Below, one piece after another: positions 1 through 7,062 of a DNA stretch of 37,536 bases (within the stretch, counting starts at the first letter, position 1; each line of letters starts with the position of its first letter). Made by a program: the position numbers and the translations under genes. Below the pieces are notes generated by a model that had not been told where the DNA came from, searched no databases, and worked only from the letters and a program-made list of their open reading frames with translations. This DNA is from Acididesulfobacillus acetoxydans (GTDB taxonomy: Bacteria > Bacillota > Desulfitobacteriia > Desulfitobacteriales > Desulfitobacteriaceae), in assembly GCF_900016645.1 (NCBI RefSeq), contig NZ_CDGJ01000114.1. One strand, given 5' to 3'.

Positions 1-2
1 GA

Positions 3-248
3 AAGATGGACGAATGGCTACGAAGTCGAATTCGGATGGTCACATGGAAACGATGGAAGAGAGTACGCACACGATACGCGAACTTGCAGAAGCTTGGCAT
101 CAAGAAGGAGCAAGCATGGATGTGGGCAAACACAAGAAAGGGCTATTGGCGAGTAGCCCATAGCCACATTTTGACAATGTCCTTATCCAACAAACGCATC
201 GAACGCGCAGGATACCCCAGTTTTAGTCAATGCTACTCTGCCAAATAA
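3..248 (+). CDS. Group II intron reverse transcriptase/maturase, C-terminal end (partial)
   Basis: The reading frame is open to the left edge of the window, so only about the last 80 residues are present. The pattern W-L-R-S-R-I-R-M...W-K-R-W-K-R-V-R-T-R-Y..L..LG, followed by W-A-N-T-R-K-G-Y-W-R-V and a short NKR..AGY tail, is the thumb/maturase C-terminus of bacterial intron-encoded proteins, which help the intron RNA fold and copy it into DNA. The methionine at position 6 is internal, not a start. Intron domains V and VI follow within 20 bases of the stop, the normal arrangement for an ORF in domain IV. Whether the intron is still mobile cannot be judged, because the catalytic polymerase part lies outside the window. 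Confidence 0.9.
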   Translation, partial: KMDEWLRSRIRMVTWKRWKRVRTRYANLQKLGIKKEQAWMWANTRKGYWRVAHSHILTMSLSNKRIERAGYPSFSQCYSAK

Positions 249-263
249 CGTGTAAACTTTGGA

Positions 264-339
264 GGCGCCGTATACCGAACGGTACGTACGGTGCTGTGGG
301 AGGTCGGCTGGTCAATTAATGACCAGCCTCCTACCCGAT
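264..339 (+). ncRNA. Group II intron domains V and VI and 3' splice end
   Basis: Bases 264-295 fold as a classic domain V: a 9-bp lower stem (264-272 with 287-295, including two G-U pairs), a two-base CG bulge at 285-286, and a short upper stem closed by a GAAC loop. The catalytic triad position reads CGC, as in group IIC introns, rather than the AGC of IIA/IIB. Domain VI follows at about 298-335, with an 8-bp stem (GGCTGGTC/GACCAGCC) and an unpaired A in the 3' arm as the likely branch point. The intron should end near 339 (..ACCCGAT), after which comM-like sequence begins. The exact splice site is inferred. Confidence 0.8.
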
Positions 340-859
340 TCTTGGTTGCCCAAGTTATTATCTGCACGCTTGTCCGTGTGGCTTCTTGGGTGATCCTGGA
401 AGGACATGCTCTTGCACGCCCTTGCAAATCCAGCGCTACCGGGCCAAAATCTCCGGGCCGCTGTTGGATCGTTTCGATTTGCAGGTGGAAGTCCCCCGTT
501 TGAGCTTGGCGGAACTGAAACAAGAAACCGGAGGGGAGGGTTAGCAGGCCGTTCGGAAGAGGGTCATCCGGGCCCGGGAACTCCAATGGGAGCGCTTGGG
601 TGAAGGGCGCACCAACGCCCAGATGACGACCCAAGAAACCCAACGGCTATGCCGACTGGACCAAGGAGCCGAAGAACTGCTGCAACGTGCCTTTCGGCTC
701 CACCGGCTGAGCGCCCGGGCTTATGACCGGATCTTGCGGGTGGCCAGAAGCGTCGCTGACCTGGAAGCCGCGGCCGACATTTCGGCCGGGCATCTGGCGG
801 AAGCGCTTCAATACCGCATGTACGAACTCAGAGGAGACAACGACCTTACCCGCTTGTGA
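340..859 (+). pseudogene. comM: comM/yifB (Mg-chelatase-like AAA ATPase) 3' half, broken
   Basis: From 371 the + strand reads CPCGFLGDP, a C-S-C turn, then QIQRYRAKISGPLLDRFDL and VEVPRL, followed from 544 by a region ending SARAYDRILRVARSVADL...LAEALQYR. These are the conserved zinc-loop, SGPLLDR and C-terminal blocks of ComM/YifB, a helicase-like protein of DNA uptake. The frame is interrupted by an amber codon at 541-543, where relatives usually have a small residue such as Ser. The segment between a possible FLVA (339-350) and CPCG (371) is about 20 bases instead of the expected 12, implying a frameshift. The N-terminal half is missing or lies beyond the intron. An ATG at 596 could give an 87-residue C-terminal peptide, but a function for it is unlikely. 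Confidence 0.8.
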
Positions 860-937
860 ATACCACTTCTTACATTTTCACTGGGCAGGGCGGCTGGGCA
901 GGGGGCGGAAAATAATGTTACCTGAGGTGAGGCGATC

Positions 938-1219
938 ATGCCGAATATTCGGCCGATTTCAGACCTGCGAAACAATTTTGCGGAGATCTCTCGCATTGTC
1001 CATGTGGAAAAAGAGCCAGTGTTCCTAACCAAGAACGGCTACGGCGATATGGTTGTCATGAGCTTGGAGCAATACGAGGGCATCCAGTTGACCCAGCGCA
1101 TCGAGGCCGCTTTGCATGAAGCCGAGGCACAGGCGGAGAGTGACCCCACTCGCTATACAGAGCCATCGGGTTTAAGTCACATCTTCTTCTCAAATGTGAT
1201 AAGTGCTTCGCGAACATGA
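938..1219 (+). CDS. Phd/YefM-family antitoxin, apparently without toxin
   Basis: The first ~60 residues (MPNIRPISDLRNNFAEIS..., then FLTKNGYGDMVVMS.EQYE) are the standard YefM/Phd DNA-binding fold that represses its own operon and neutralises a RelE/ParE-type toxin through its C-terminal tail. A good ribosome binding site (GAGGTGAGG) precedes the ATG. The last ~20 residues do not resemble the usual tail. In the +1 frame from about 1214 the sequence reads L/REHEKQAG, more like a normal tail, so a small frameshift near 1205-1215 is possible. No toxin-like ORF follows in the 317 bases before cyuA. Either it is an orphan antitoxin or the toxin has been lost. Confidence 0.8.
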   Translation: MPNIRPISDLRNNFAEISRIVHVEKEPVFLTKNGYGDMVVMSLEQYEGIQLTQRIEAALHEAEAQAESDPTRYTEPSGLSHIFFSNVISASRT

Positions 1220-1536
1220 GAAGCAAGCGGGACTGGACTCGGCCGCGATAGTTGTCAGAATTGAGAAGTGCAGCAAGAAAGGCGCAGGATCTTTCAGCCC
1301 ACGGCTGCTGACGGGCTGCCGCGTCCGAACACTCTGAGAAATCGCCGCTCCCCTCCTCTGAAGCATTCCGCACGGTTCGCGCCGTCCCCGGAAACACGGT
1401 TCCACGTATTTTCTGAGTAGGGGCCTGCAGTTGGTATGATTGTTGCATTAAAAACTATCTGTTAGCTGGCAAAGATTTAAAGGGAAATGCGTGAGGAAAG
1501 TTTCGCAGAGTGTTTCCGGGGTGAGGGGGTTAAATT
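1220..1536 (+). other. Gene-free stretch upstream of cyuA
   Basis: I see no toxin gene, tRNA or riboswitch-like fold here. The right half (about 1430-1470) becomes AT-rich and may hold the cyuA promoter, but no convincing -35/-10 pair with correct spacing is visible. A purine-rich segment at 1516-1531 provides the ribosome binding site for the TTG start at 1537. Confidence 0.4.
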
Positions 1537-2826
1537 TTGCAAGAGCAAAAACTGATTTCTTTGTTGCGGACAGAAGTTAAACCGGCTTTGGGTTGTACGG
1601 AACCGGCGGCCGTGGCTTTGGCCGTGGCCAAAGCGCGGGATTATTTGGGAGGCAGAATTGACGGGATAAAACTGGCTGTGAGCGGCAACATTTACAAAAA
1701 TGCCTTGGCCGTGACGATTCCCCACACGGAAGAGGCGGGCCTGGAAATGGCAGCGGTCCTAGGTCTGTTAAAGGGAGAGGCCGATAGGGGGCTGGAGGTT
1801 TTTGCGGGGGTTGGGCCCGCCGAGGTAAAACAGGCTAAACTTCTTGTGGCCAGGGGTTTGGCACAAGTCCGGATAGCCGATCGCGAAGGCATTTTTATTG
1901 AAGCTCATTTGGAGGGGGAACGGGGTTGGGTGGAAGTTGTTATAGCCGACCAGCATACCCATGTGGCCTCCGTAAGGGTTAACGGCAAAATGAGACAGCA
2001 AGAGGAAGGTTATGACAAGCAAGAGAGAAGTGGCAGCTGGTTTCCCGACGAATATAAGCTGAGTGAACTGGTGGAGCAGGTGGAGAGGTTACGGCCGGAA
2101 GACATTGAGTTTCTGCGGGACGGTTTAGAAATGAATCTGGCCATGGCAGAATTAGGTTTACAGTCCAAGCCCGGCCTCGCGTTGGGAGCGGGCCTTAAGT
2201 CCCTGATCGAAAGAGGGTTCCTCAGCGATGATGTCGGCAATCGGGCTCGCGTGGCCGTGGCCGCAGCCTGTGACGCTCGTATGGCCGGAAGTGATCAGCC
2301 GGTCATGAGCAGCATGGGGAGCGGTAACCACGGGATTGTGGCCATTGTCACAGTGGCCGTTTTGGCGCAAGAGATAGGGGCGACTGAGGAACGAACCCTG
2401 CGCGCCTTAGCCTTAAGTCATTTGGTTACTGCTTTTGTCAAGCAGTATACGGGCAGGCTCTCGACAATGTGTGGTTGTGCGGTTGCCGCCGGGGCCGGAG
2501 CGGCGGCGGCCGCCGCCTGGCTGCAGGGGGGCAAGGCGGAACAAGTCGCCGGAGCCGTACAGAATATCATAGGGAATTTAGCGGGAATGATCTGTGACGG
2601 GGCCAAAGGGGGATGTGCGTTTAAGCTTTCAACCGCAGCCGCCGAAGCGATCCTTTCTTCCGAAATGGCCTTGGCAGGGGTTATTATTAATCCGGTTGAC
2701 GGGATTATTTCCCCCACGGTGGAGGCCACCGTACGTAACCTGGGCCGGCTGAGTTCGGCCGGGATGACTTGTGCCGAGGAAACAATCCTGGATATTATGC
2801 TCCACAAGGAGAAAAAAGCGGTGTGA
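1537..2826 (+). CDS. cyuA: L-cysteine desulfidase (CyuA/UPF0597, serine dehydratase alpha-like)
   Basis: This 429-residue protein belongs to the CyuA (YhaM, UPF0597) family. These cytoplasmic [4Fe-4S] enzymes split L-cysteine into pyruvate, ammonia and sulfide. The family hallmarks are all visible: GCTEPAA with Cys20 near the N-terminus, a GSGNHGI loop around residue 262, CGCAVAAGAGA (Cys312, Cys314) and ICDGAKGGC (Cys353, Cys360). The scattered cysteines are the expected cluster ligands. Length is normal. Translation is taken from TTG 1537, preceded by a GGGGTGAGGGGG segment; no better ATG occurs upstream in frame. Its stop overlaps the GTG start of the peptidase gene, so the two are translationally coupled and probably act in sequence on peptides. 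Confidence 0.92.
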   Translation: MQEQKLISLLRTEVKPALGCTEPAAVALAVAKARDYLGGRIDGIKLAVSGNIYKNALAVTIPHTEEAGLEMAAVLGLLKGEADRGLEVFAGVGPAEVKQAKLLVARGLAQVRIADREGIFIEAHLEGERGWVEVVIADQHTHVASVRVNGKMRQQEEGYDKQERSGSWFPDEYKLSELVEQVERLRPEDIEFLRDGLEMNLAMAELGLQSKPGLALGAGLKSLIERGFLSDDVGNRARVAVAAACDARMAGSDQPVMSSMGSGNHGIVAIVTVAVLAQEIGATEERTLRALALSHLVTAFVKQYTGRLSTMCGCAVAAGAGAAAAAAWLQGGKAEQVAGAVQNIIGNLAGMICDGAKGGCAFKLSTAAAEAILSSEMALAGVIINPVDGIISPTVEATVRNLGRLSSAGMTCAEETILDIMLHKEKKAV

Positions 2827-4250
2827 GAGTGGAATTTTCTCACGAGGGGTTGATTCATTTGGAGTGCGTAGAAGAGGCAATCGATAGCCTGAAAGAAAGG
2901 CTGGTCCAAGCGGTACAGGCATGTATCCGGATTCCCAGTGTTGCAAACCTGGAAGAGCGGGGAGAAGGAGCTCCCTTCGGAGCAGAAATTAAGCGCGCTA
3001 TGGAGTGGAGCCTGGCTTTGGGAGAGAGCCTGGGGTTCAAGACCAAAAACTTAGATGGTTATGCCGGGTATGTTGAAATGGGCGCAGGGCTCAAAATTCT
3101 CGGCATACTGGGACACGTGGATGTCGTCCCCGCAGGGGACGGTTGGCAGGTTCCGCCTTTTGGCGGTGTGGTCAAAAAGGGCAAGGTCTGGGGCCGGGGT
3201 GCTATGGACGACAAAGGGCCCATGTTAGCAGTTTTATTTGCGATGAAGGCGATCAAGGATTGTGGTATCTCTTTGCAAAAGAGAGTTCGCCTCATTCTGG
3301 GTACAGATGAGGAATCCGGTTGGCTGGATATGGATTATTACTTACAACGTGAGGAAAAACCGCACCTTGCCTTTATCCCGGATGCGGAATTCCCGGTTAT
3401 TAATGCGGAGAAGGGAGTGCTCCATTTAGCCTTAGAGAAAGGCCATGCGGATTTTCCCCATGTTCGAGCCATTGGGGGCGGGGAACGGGCCAATGTAGTT
3501 CCGGATACCTGCCGGGTAGTACTGCGGGGTATTAAGTCCGAAACGCTTAAAGCACGGTCGGCGACATGTTCTTTTCCGGCGACGGTCGGAGTCACTTGGG
3601 CTGAGAAAGGCGGGGAGGTAGAAGTTCTTTTCAGCGGGGTGGGGGCGCACGGCAGTTTGCCGCAAAACGGAGAAAATGCGATCATTTATGCTTTGAGGTT
3701 TTTGCAGGGTCTTCCCTTGAGCAGGGAGGAAAAGACTTTGCTGGATTGGGTTTTGGTACACCCGGGCCAAGGTTACAGTGGCGAGGGGTTTGGCCTGGCC
3801 TTTGAGGATAAGCCTTCCGGAAATCTGTCTCTCAACCTGGGGATGTTGCATCTATCCGGCGAAAGCCTGCGCCTGGTACTGGATATTCGTTATCCCGTGA
3901 CCTGCAGCCGTGAAGAGGTGCTCGCTCCTATTGAGGAAGAGGCAAGGCGTGCCGAGTTCACGCTGTGCGTTTTGAGCGAGCAGGCGCCGCATTACGTTCC
4001 CCAGGAGTGTGATCTTGTACAAGAATTGCTCAAAGTTTATGCGGGGGTTACCGGCTTCAAGCCGTATGTGTCTGGGAGTGGGGGAGGATCTTATGCCAAA
4101 CTTATTCCCCAAGCGGTGGCTTTCGGACCGGTTTTTCCCGGGGAGCCCGATACTACCCATGCGGCGAATGAGTACATAAGCGTTGAGGAGCTTATTCTCT
4201 GCAGTAAAATTTATGCCCGGGCTATTCTCGCCCTTGCTGGCAGTGAGTGA
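2823..4250 (+). CDS. M20 family dipeptidase (PepV/Sapep type)
   Basis: A 475-residue cytoplasmic di-zinc peptidase of the PepV group, which hydrolyses dipeptides with broad specificity. Metal and catalytic residues are in place: GHVD (His98), GRGAMDDKG (Asp129/130), GTDEESGW (Glu163 base, Glu164 ligand), IPDAEFP (Asp187) and THAANE near the C-terminus. The large insertion ('lid') domain expected between ~190 and 380 is present. I use GTG 2823, nine bases after AAGGAG (2808-2813) and overlapping the cyuA stop; the ATG at 2769 lies deep inside cyuA with no ribosome site. Pairing with cyuA suggests that it releases cysteine-containing amino acids from imported peptides. Exact substrate preference cannot be read from the sequence. 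Confidence 0.9.
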   Translation: MRVEFSHEGLIHLECVEEAIDSLKERLVQAVQACIRIPSVANLEERGEGAPFGAEIKRAMEWSLALGESLGFKTKNLDGYAGYVEMGAGLKILGILGHVDVVPAGDGWQVPPFGGVVKKGKVWGRGAMDDKGPMLAVLFAMKAIKDCGISLQKRVRLILGTDEESGWLDMDYYLQREEKPHLAFIPDAEFPVINAEKGVLHLALEKGHADFPHVRAIGGGERANVVPDTCRVVLRGIKSETLKARSATCSFPATVGVTWAEKGGEVEVLFSGVGAHGSLPQNGENAIIYALRFLQGLPLSREEKTLLDWVLVHPGQGYSGEGFGLAFEDKPSGNLSLNLGMLHLSGESLRLVLDIRYPVTCSREEVLAPIEEEARRAEFTLCVLSEQAPHYVPQECDLVQELLKVYAGVTGFKPYVSGSGGGSYAKLIPQAVAFGPVFPGEPDTTHAANEYISVEELILCSKIYARAILALAGSE

Positions 4251-4578
4251 AGGGGCTTAAATAAGGGTGTATTCCAGATAGAAAGGAAAAACGGAGAGAG
4301 CACTTGACAGGGAAAAGCGGGGATATTTCTAAAGAAAAACAAGAAGGGGAGGCGTCTTTATGAACTCAGTTATCGGAATATTCGACAAAATTCGTTGCGA
4401 CAGGGAGGCATGTCTTACAGTATTCGACGGTTAGGGGATTGCGTGACGCGGAGGCTTCAGGAGCCTTGTGGGAAGATTTTGTCGTGTCACGAACCATAGA
4501 ATTCAAGGAAAGACTACGAAAGGAGGATAGCAGGCCAGACCAAGGAGTAATTCAGAAAGTACAAAGGGGGAGAAACAA
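4251..4578 (+). other. Leader region before the peptide-binding lipoprotein
   Basis: This 328-base stretch has no large gene. It contains a TTGACA at 4304-4309 with only a weak TTCTAA 17 bases on as candidate -10, and a short ORF (4360-4434) behind a strong ribosome site. A run GGCTTCAGGAGCC (4452-4464) could form a small hairpin, without a T-run. No riboswitch or T-box was recognised. Confidence 0.35.
4360..4434 (+). CDS. Possible 24-residue leader peptide
   Basis: A small ORF with two cysteines starts at ATG 4360, preceded at good spacing by AAGGGGAGG (4344-4352), one of the better ribosome sites in this area. It lies between the cysteine desulfidase/peptidase pair and the peptide-binding lipoprotein. 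There is no recognisable domain and it may be non-functional. The case rests only on the ribosome site and position. Confidence 0.2.
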   Translation: MNSVIGIFDKIRCDREACLTVFDG

Positions 4579-6264
4579 TTGCCAACACAGACAAGGAGAA
4601 AGTCGTTAAAGGTGGGGGTGCTGACCCTTTCCCTGCTGCTCGTATCCGCGCTCAGCGGTTGCGGCCGTCCAGCCACTTCGCAGACGCAGCAGTCCGCGGG
4701 GAACCTCACTCCGCAAAGAGGCGGGGTGCTCCGCATGTGGAGACAGAGCGATCCAAAATCCCTGGATCCCGCTCACTGCTCCGACCTGGGATCTTGCGAT
4801 GTCCAGCAGAATATCTACGACGGTCTATTGACCTGGGATCAATCCGGCAAGAAGATCATTCCCGATCTGGCTGTGGCGATGCCCACGGTTAGCAATGGCG
4901 GTAAGACTTACACCTTCCAGCTGCGCACAGATGTCAAGTTTCAAAATGGTGATCCGCTCACGGCCGACGATGTGGTTTACAGCTTCAATCGAGAGGCTTC
5001 GAAAAGTATTGCTTCAGAAGGAGAATCTTATTTTTCCATGATCAAAGGAATGGATGATGTCTTCGCCGGCAAGGCCCAGACGGTTTCCGGAGTGGTTAAG
5101 AAGGGTGAGTATACAGTTGAGTTCGATTTAAACCAGCCGAATCGCACTTTCCTCGATGTCCTGACCATACCGTATGCCTATATCCTGGACAAAAAGTATA
5201 CCTCAAGTTTGGCCAGTCCGGCAGAGCTTTCGCAGCGCCCAATGGGCACTGGGCCCTTCCGGTTTGTGGAGTGGAAAAAAGGACAGGAGATCAAGTTAGT
5301 GCGCAATCCTGCTTATTTTATGAAAGATCAAGACGGCAGACAATTACCTTACATGGATGGAATCACTTGGAACCTGGGATACTCGGATTCTGTCGCCTAT
5401 CTGAAATTCAAGGATAAGAAACTGGACTTCGCCTGGATCCCGACTGCGGACTTTGTCAATACGATGAACGATGCAAATATGAAAAAGGACGTCAAGAGCC
5501 TGGTCGTGAACGACTATTGGTATTTGGGCGGAAACATCAAAAAATCCCCATGGAATCAGACATTGGTCAGACAAGCGCTGGAGTATGCGATTGACAAAAA
5601 GGCTTTGCTTAAACTTTACAATAATAGGGCGGTACCTGCCTGGGGAATCCTGCCACCGAACATGCCCGGTTATCTGGCGAACCCAGCAGGTTACAAGTAC
5701 GACCCGCAGAAAGCTAAAGCACTACTGGCCCAAGCCGGCTATCCCCAGGGCCTTCCCGGTGAGCACGCGATGATTTATCCTAAGAATAACGTTACCAATG
5801 TTTTGGCGACAAATATCCAGGCCCAATTGGCGGCGGTAGGGGTCAGGGTAAGGCTGGATGGCGTACCTCATGCCCAATATGTGAACACGGTTTCGGAGGG
5901 AAAAGAGGACCTGGTTTACGGTGATTGGATGCAGGATTATCCAGATCCGGACGATTTCTTGAATATCCTGTTTAATTCCAACCAGATTCCGTCCAACAAC
6001 AACGTCTGTTATAGCAACCCGGCTGTAGATAAACAGTTGGACACCCTGGCAACGGAGACGGATTTGCAGAACGCGATTCCGGGCTACCAGGCGGCAGAGA
6101 GGCAAATTCTCCTTGACGGAGCGGTGGTACCGCTTTATCATGACAAAGAATTCTACCTTGTCCAGCCATGGGTTCATAATGCCGAACTACATCCTGTCTT
6201 TGTTTACTTTTACTATCCGACCATGTGGATCGACGCGCGGGCCGAGCAGGCTGCAACTAAGTAA
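4579..6264 (+). CDS. ABC transporter substrate-binding lipoprotein, family 5 (OppA/DppA type)
   Basis: A 561-residue extracytoplasmic binding protein. The N-terminus has a basic stretch, a hydrophobic segment and the lipobox LSGC, so it should be lipid-anchored outside the membrane. The mature part shows family-5 signatures: GGVLRM...DPKSLDPAH near the start, a long two-lobed body with PMGTGPFRFVEW and QALEYAIDK, and WMQDYPDPDDFLN. Members bind oligopeptides, dipeptides, nickel or other solutes. The start is TTG 4579 after AAAGGGGGAG. No cognate permease or ATPase genes adjoin it; they must be elsewhere, or it borrows another system. The upstream dipeptidase makes a peptide ligand likely (inference). 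A strong terminator follows at 6449. Confidence 0.9.
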   Translation: MPTQTRRKSLKVGVLTLSLLLVSALSGCGRPATSQTQQSAGNLTPQRGGVLRMWRQSDPKSLDPAHCSDLGSCDVQQNIYDGLLTWDQSGKKIIPDLAVAMPTVSNGGKTYTFQLRTDVKFQNGDPLTADDVVYSFNREASKSIASEGESYFSMIKGMDDVFAGKAQTVSGVVKKGEYTVEFDLNQPNRTFLDVLTIPYAYILDKKYTSSLASPAELSQRPMGTGPFRFVEWKKGQEIKLVRNPAYFMKDQDGRQLPYMDGITWNLGYSDSVAYLKFKDKKLDFAWIPTADFVNTMNDANMKKDVKSLVVNDYWYLGGNIKKSPWNQTLVRQALEYAIDKKALLKLYNNRAVPAWGILPPNMPGYLANPAGYKYDPQKAKALLAQAGYPQGLPGEHAMIYPKNNVTNVLATNIQAQLAAVGVRVRLDGVPHAQYVNTVSEGKEDLVYGDWMQDYPDPDDFLNILFNSNQIPSNNNVCYSNPAVDKQLDTLATETDLQNAIPGYQAAERQILLDGAVVPLYHDKEFYLVQPWVHNAELHPVFVYFYYPTMWIDARAEQAATK

Positions 6265-6448
6265 CCCCGGGGTGCTCAATGTTTGGGGGAAGCGTGAAAC
6301 TGACCGCATGCCGTTTAACGCCGGCGGCGAACGATGAACATGTCCGCAGGCTGAGCACACAAGCGGCTGGTTTCGGACTTTGCCCGATTGTTCCATTCGT
6401 GCAGCGCTAGCCGATCGTACAGCGCTAACCGAGTGTTCCGTACCCGAC

Positions 6449-6484
6449 AGCGATATCTTCGGAATTCCGGAGATATCGCTTTTT
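6449..6484 (+). terminator. Rho-independent terminator
   Basis: A 14-bp stem (AGCGATATCTTCGG pairing with CCGGAGATATCGCT, one T-G wobble) with an AATT loop is followed directly by TTTT. It is the clear end of the transcription unit containing the binding lipoprotein and isolates it from the downstream sugar cluster. Confidence 0.85.
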
Positions 6485-6993
6485 AAGGTGCGCCGTCAAC
6501 CATCCTACACTCAGGCATTAGGCAATCAAAGTACTCCATCTGAAAATAATTTTACCAGGGGAATCAATGTGAAAGCTTAACCAGAACCAAAACTAGTCAT
6601 CTGTCAATTGATGGGTGGTTACTTTTTGTAAAATCAACGGTCGTTCAAATTGATTGATTATCTTATATTCTAATCGCCCCATTCACAATCACCGCACATG
6701 GGCGCATGTTCTTCAGCGTAGCTTTTTTAGCTCTTTTCATGGTTTTCGACGCTTTGGCGCCGAGAACGAGCACAGGCCCTGCTTCCGGTAATCTTCATCA
6801 GAAAAGCTGCATTTTGTGCCTTCGGAATGTTCAACACGCGTTATCATTTAGAAAGTACTGAAATATTTTTGGCGGCTATACGGAGTTACTTAACACCGAT
6901 GCCATAAATGAAGAAATCAGGAAATAACCGGGGGTAATAGCTATTAGCTATGGAAGATCCGAAGATCCCATGATCGGTCACGCCATTAAGGGA
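6485..6993 (+). other. Gene-free, AT-richer gap between the two modules
   Basis: About 500 bases with no convincing ORF on either strand. Short open frames give no recognisable motif. A perfect 12-base palindrome TAATAGCTATTA occurs at 6935-6946, about 50 bases before the lacI promoter, and could be a second protein-binding site. Otherwise I see nothing in it. Confidence 0.4.
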
Positions 6994-7022
6994 TTGACAA
7001 TGAAATAGGACTATGCTAAACT
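6994..7022 (+). promoter_or_regulatory. Sigma-A-type promoter of the lacI operon
   Basis: TTGACA (6994-6999), a 17-base spacer and TAAACT (7017-7022) preceded by TG make a good housekeeping-type promoter with an extended -10. It lies just upstream of a palindromic operator and 40 bases before the LacI-family start codon. Confidence 0.65.
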
Positions 7023-7027
7023 GTCCC

Positions 7028-7041
7028 TGTAATCGATTACA
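7028..7041 (+). promoter_or_regulatory. LacI-family operator palindrome
   Basis: TGTAATCGATTACA is a perfect 14-base palindrome with the central CG typical of LacI/CcpA-family operators. It starts six bases after the -10 box, where a bound repressor would block transcription. The adjacent gene encodes a LacI-type repressor, so autoregulation and control of the downstream operon are likely. I did not notice a second copy in the window. Confidence 0.7.
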
Positions 7042-7062
7042 CAACGAATGGAATTGTAGACA

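Noticed and set aside
339..350. FLVA reading directly after the intron end as the normal comM exon joint
   Set aside because: The distance to the following CPCG is eight bases too long for the family, so a clean, in-frame splice cannot be claimed; reported only as a possible frameshift.
596..859. Independent 87-residue gene starting at ATG 596
   Set aside because: The same frame continues upstream as comM through an amber codon, so it is the tail of a broken gene rather than a separate gene.
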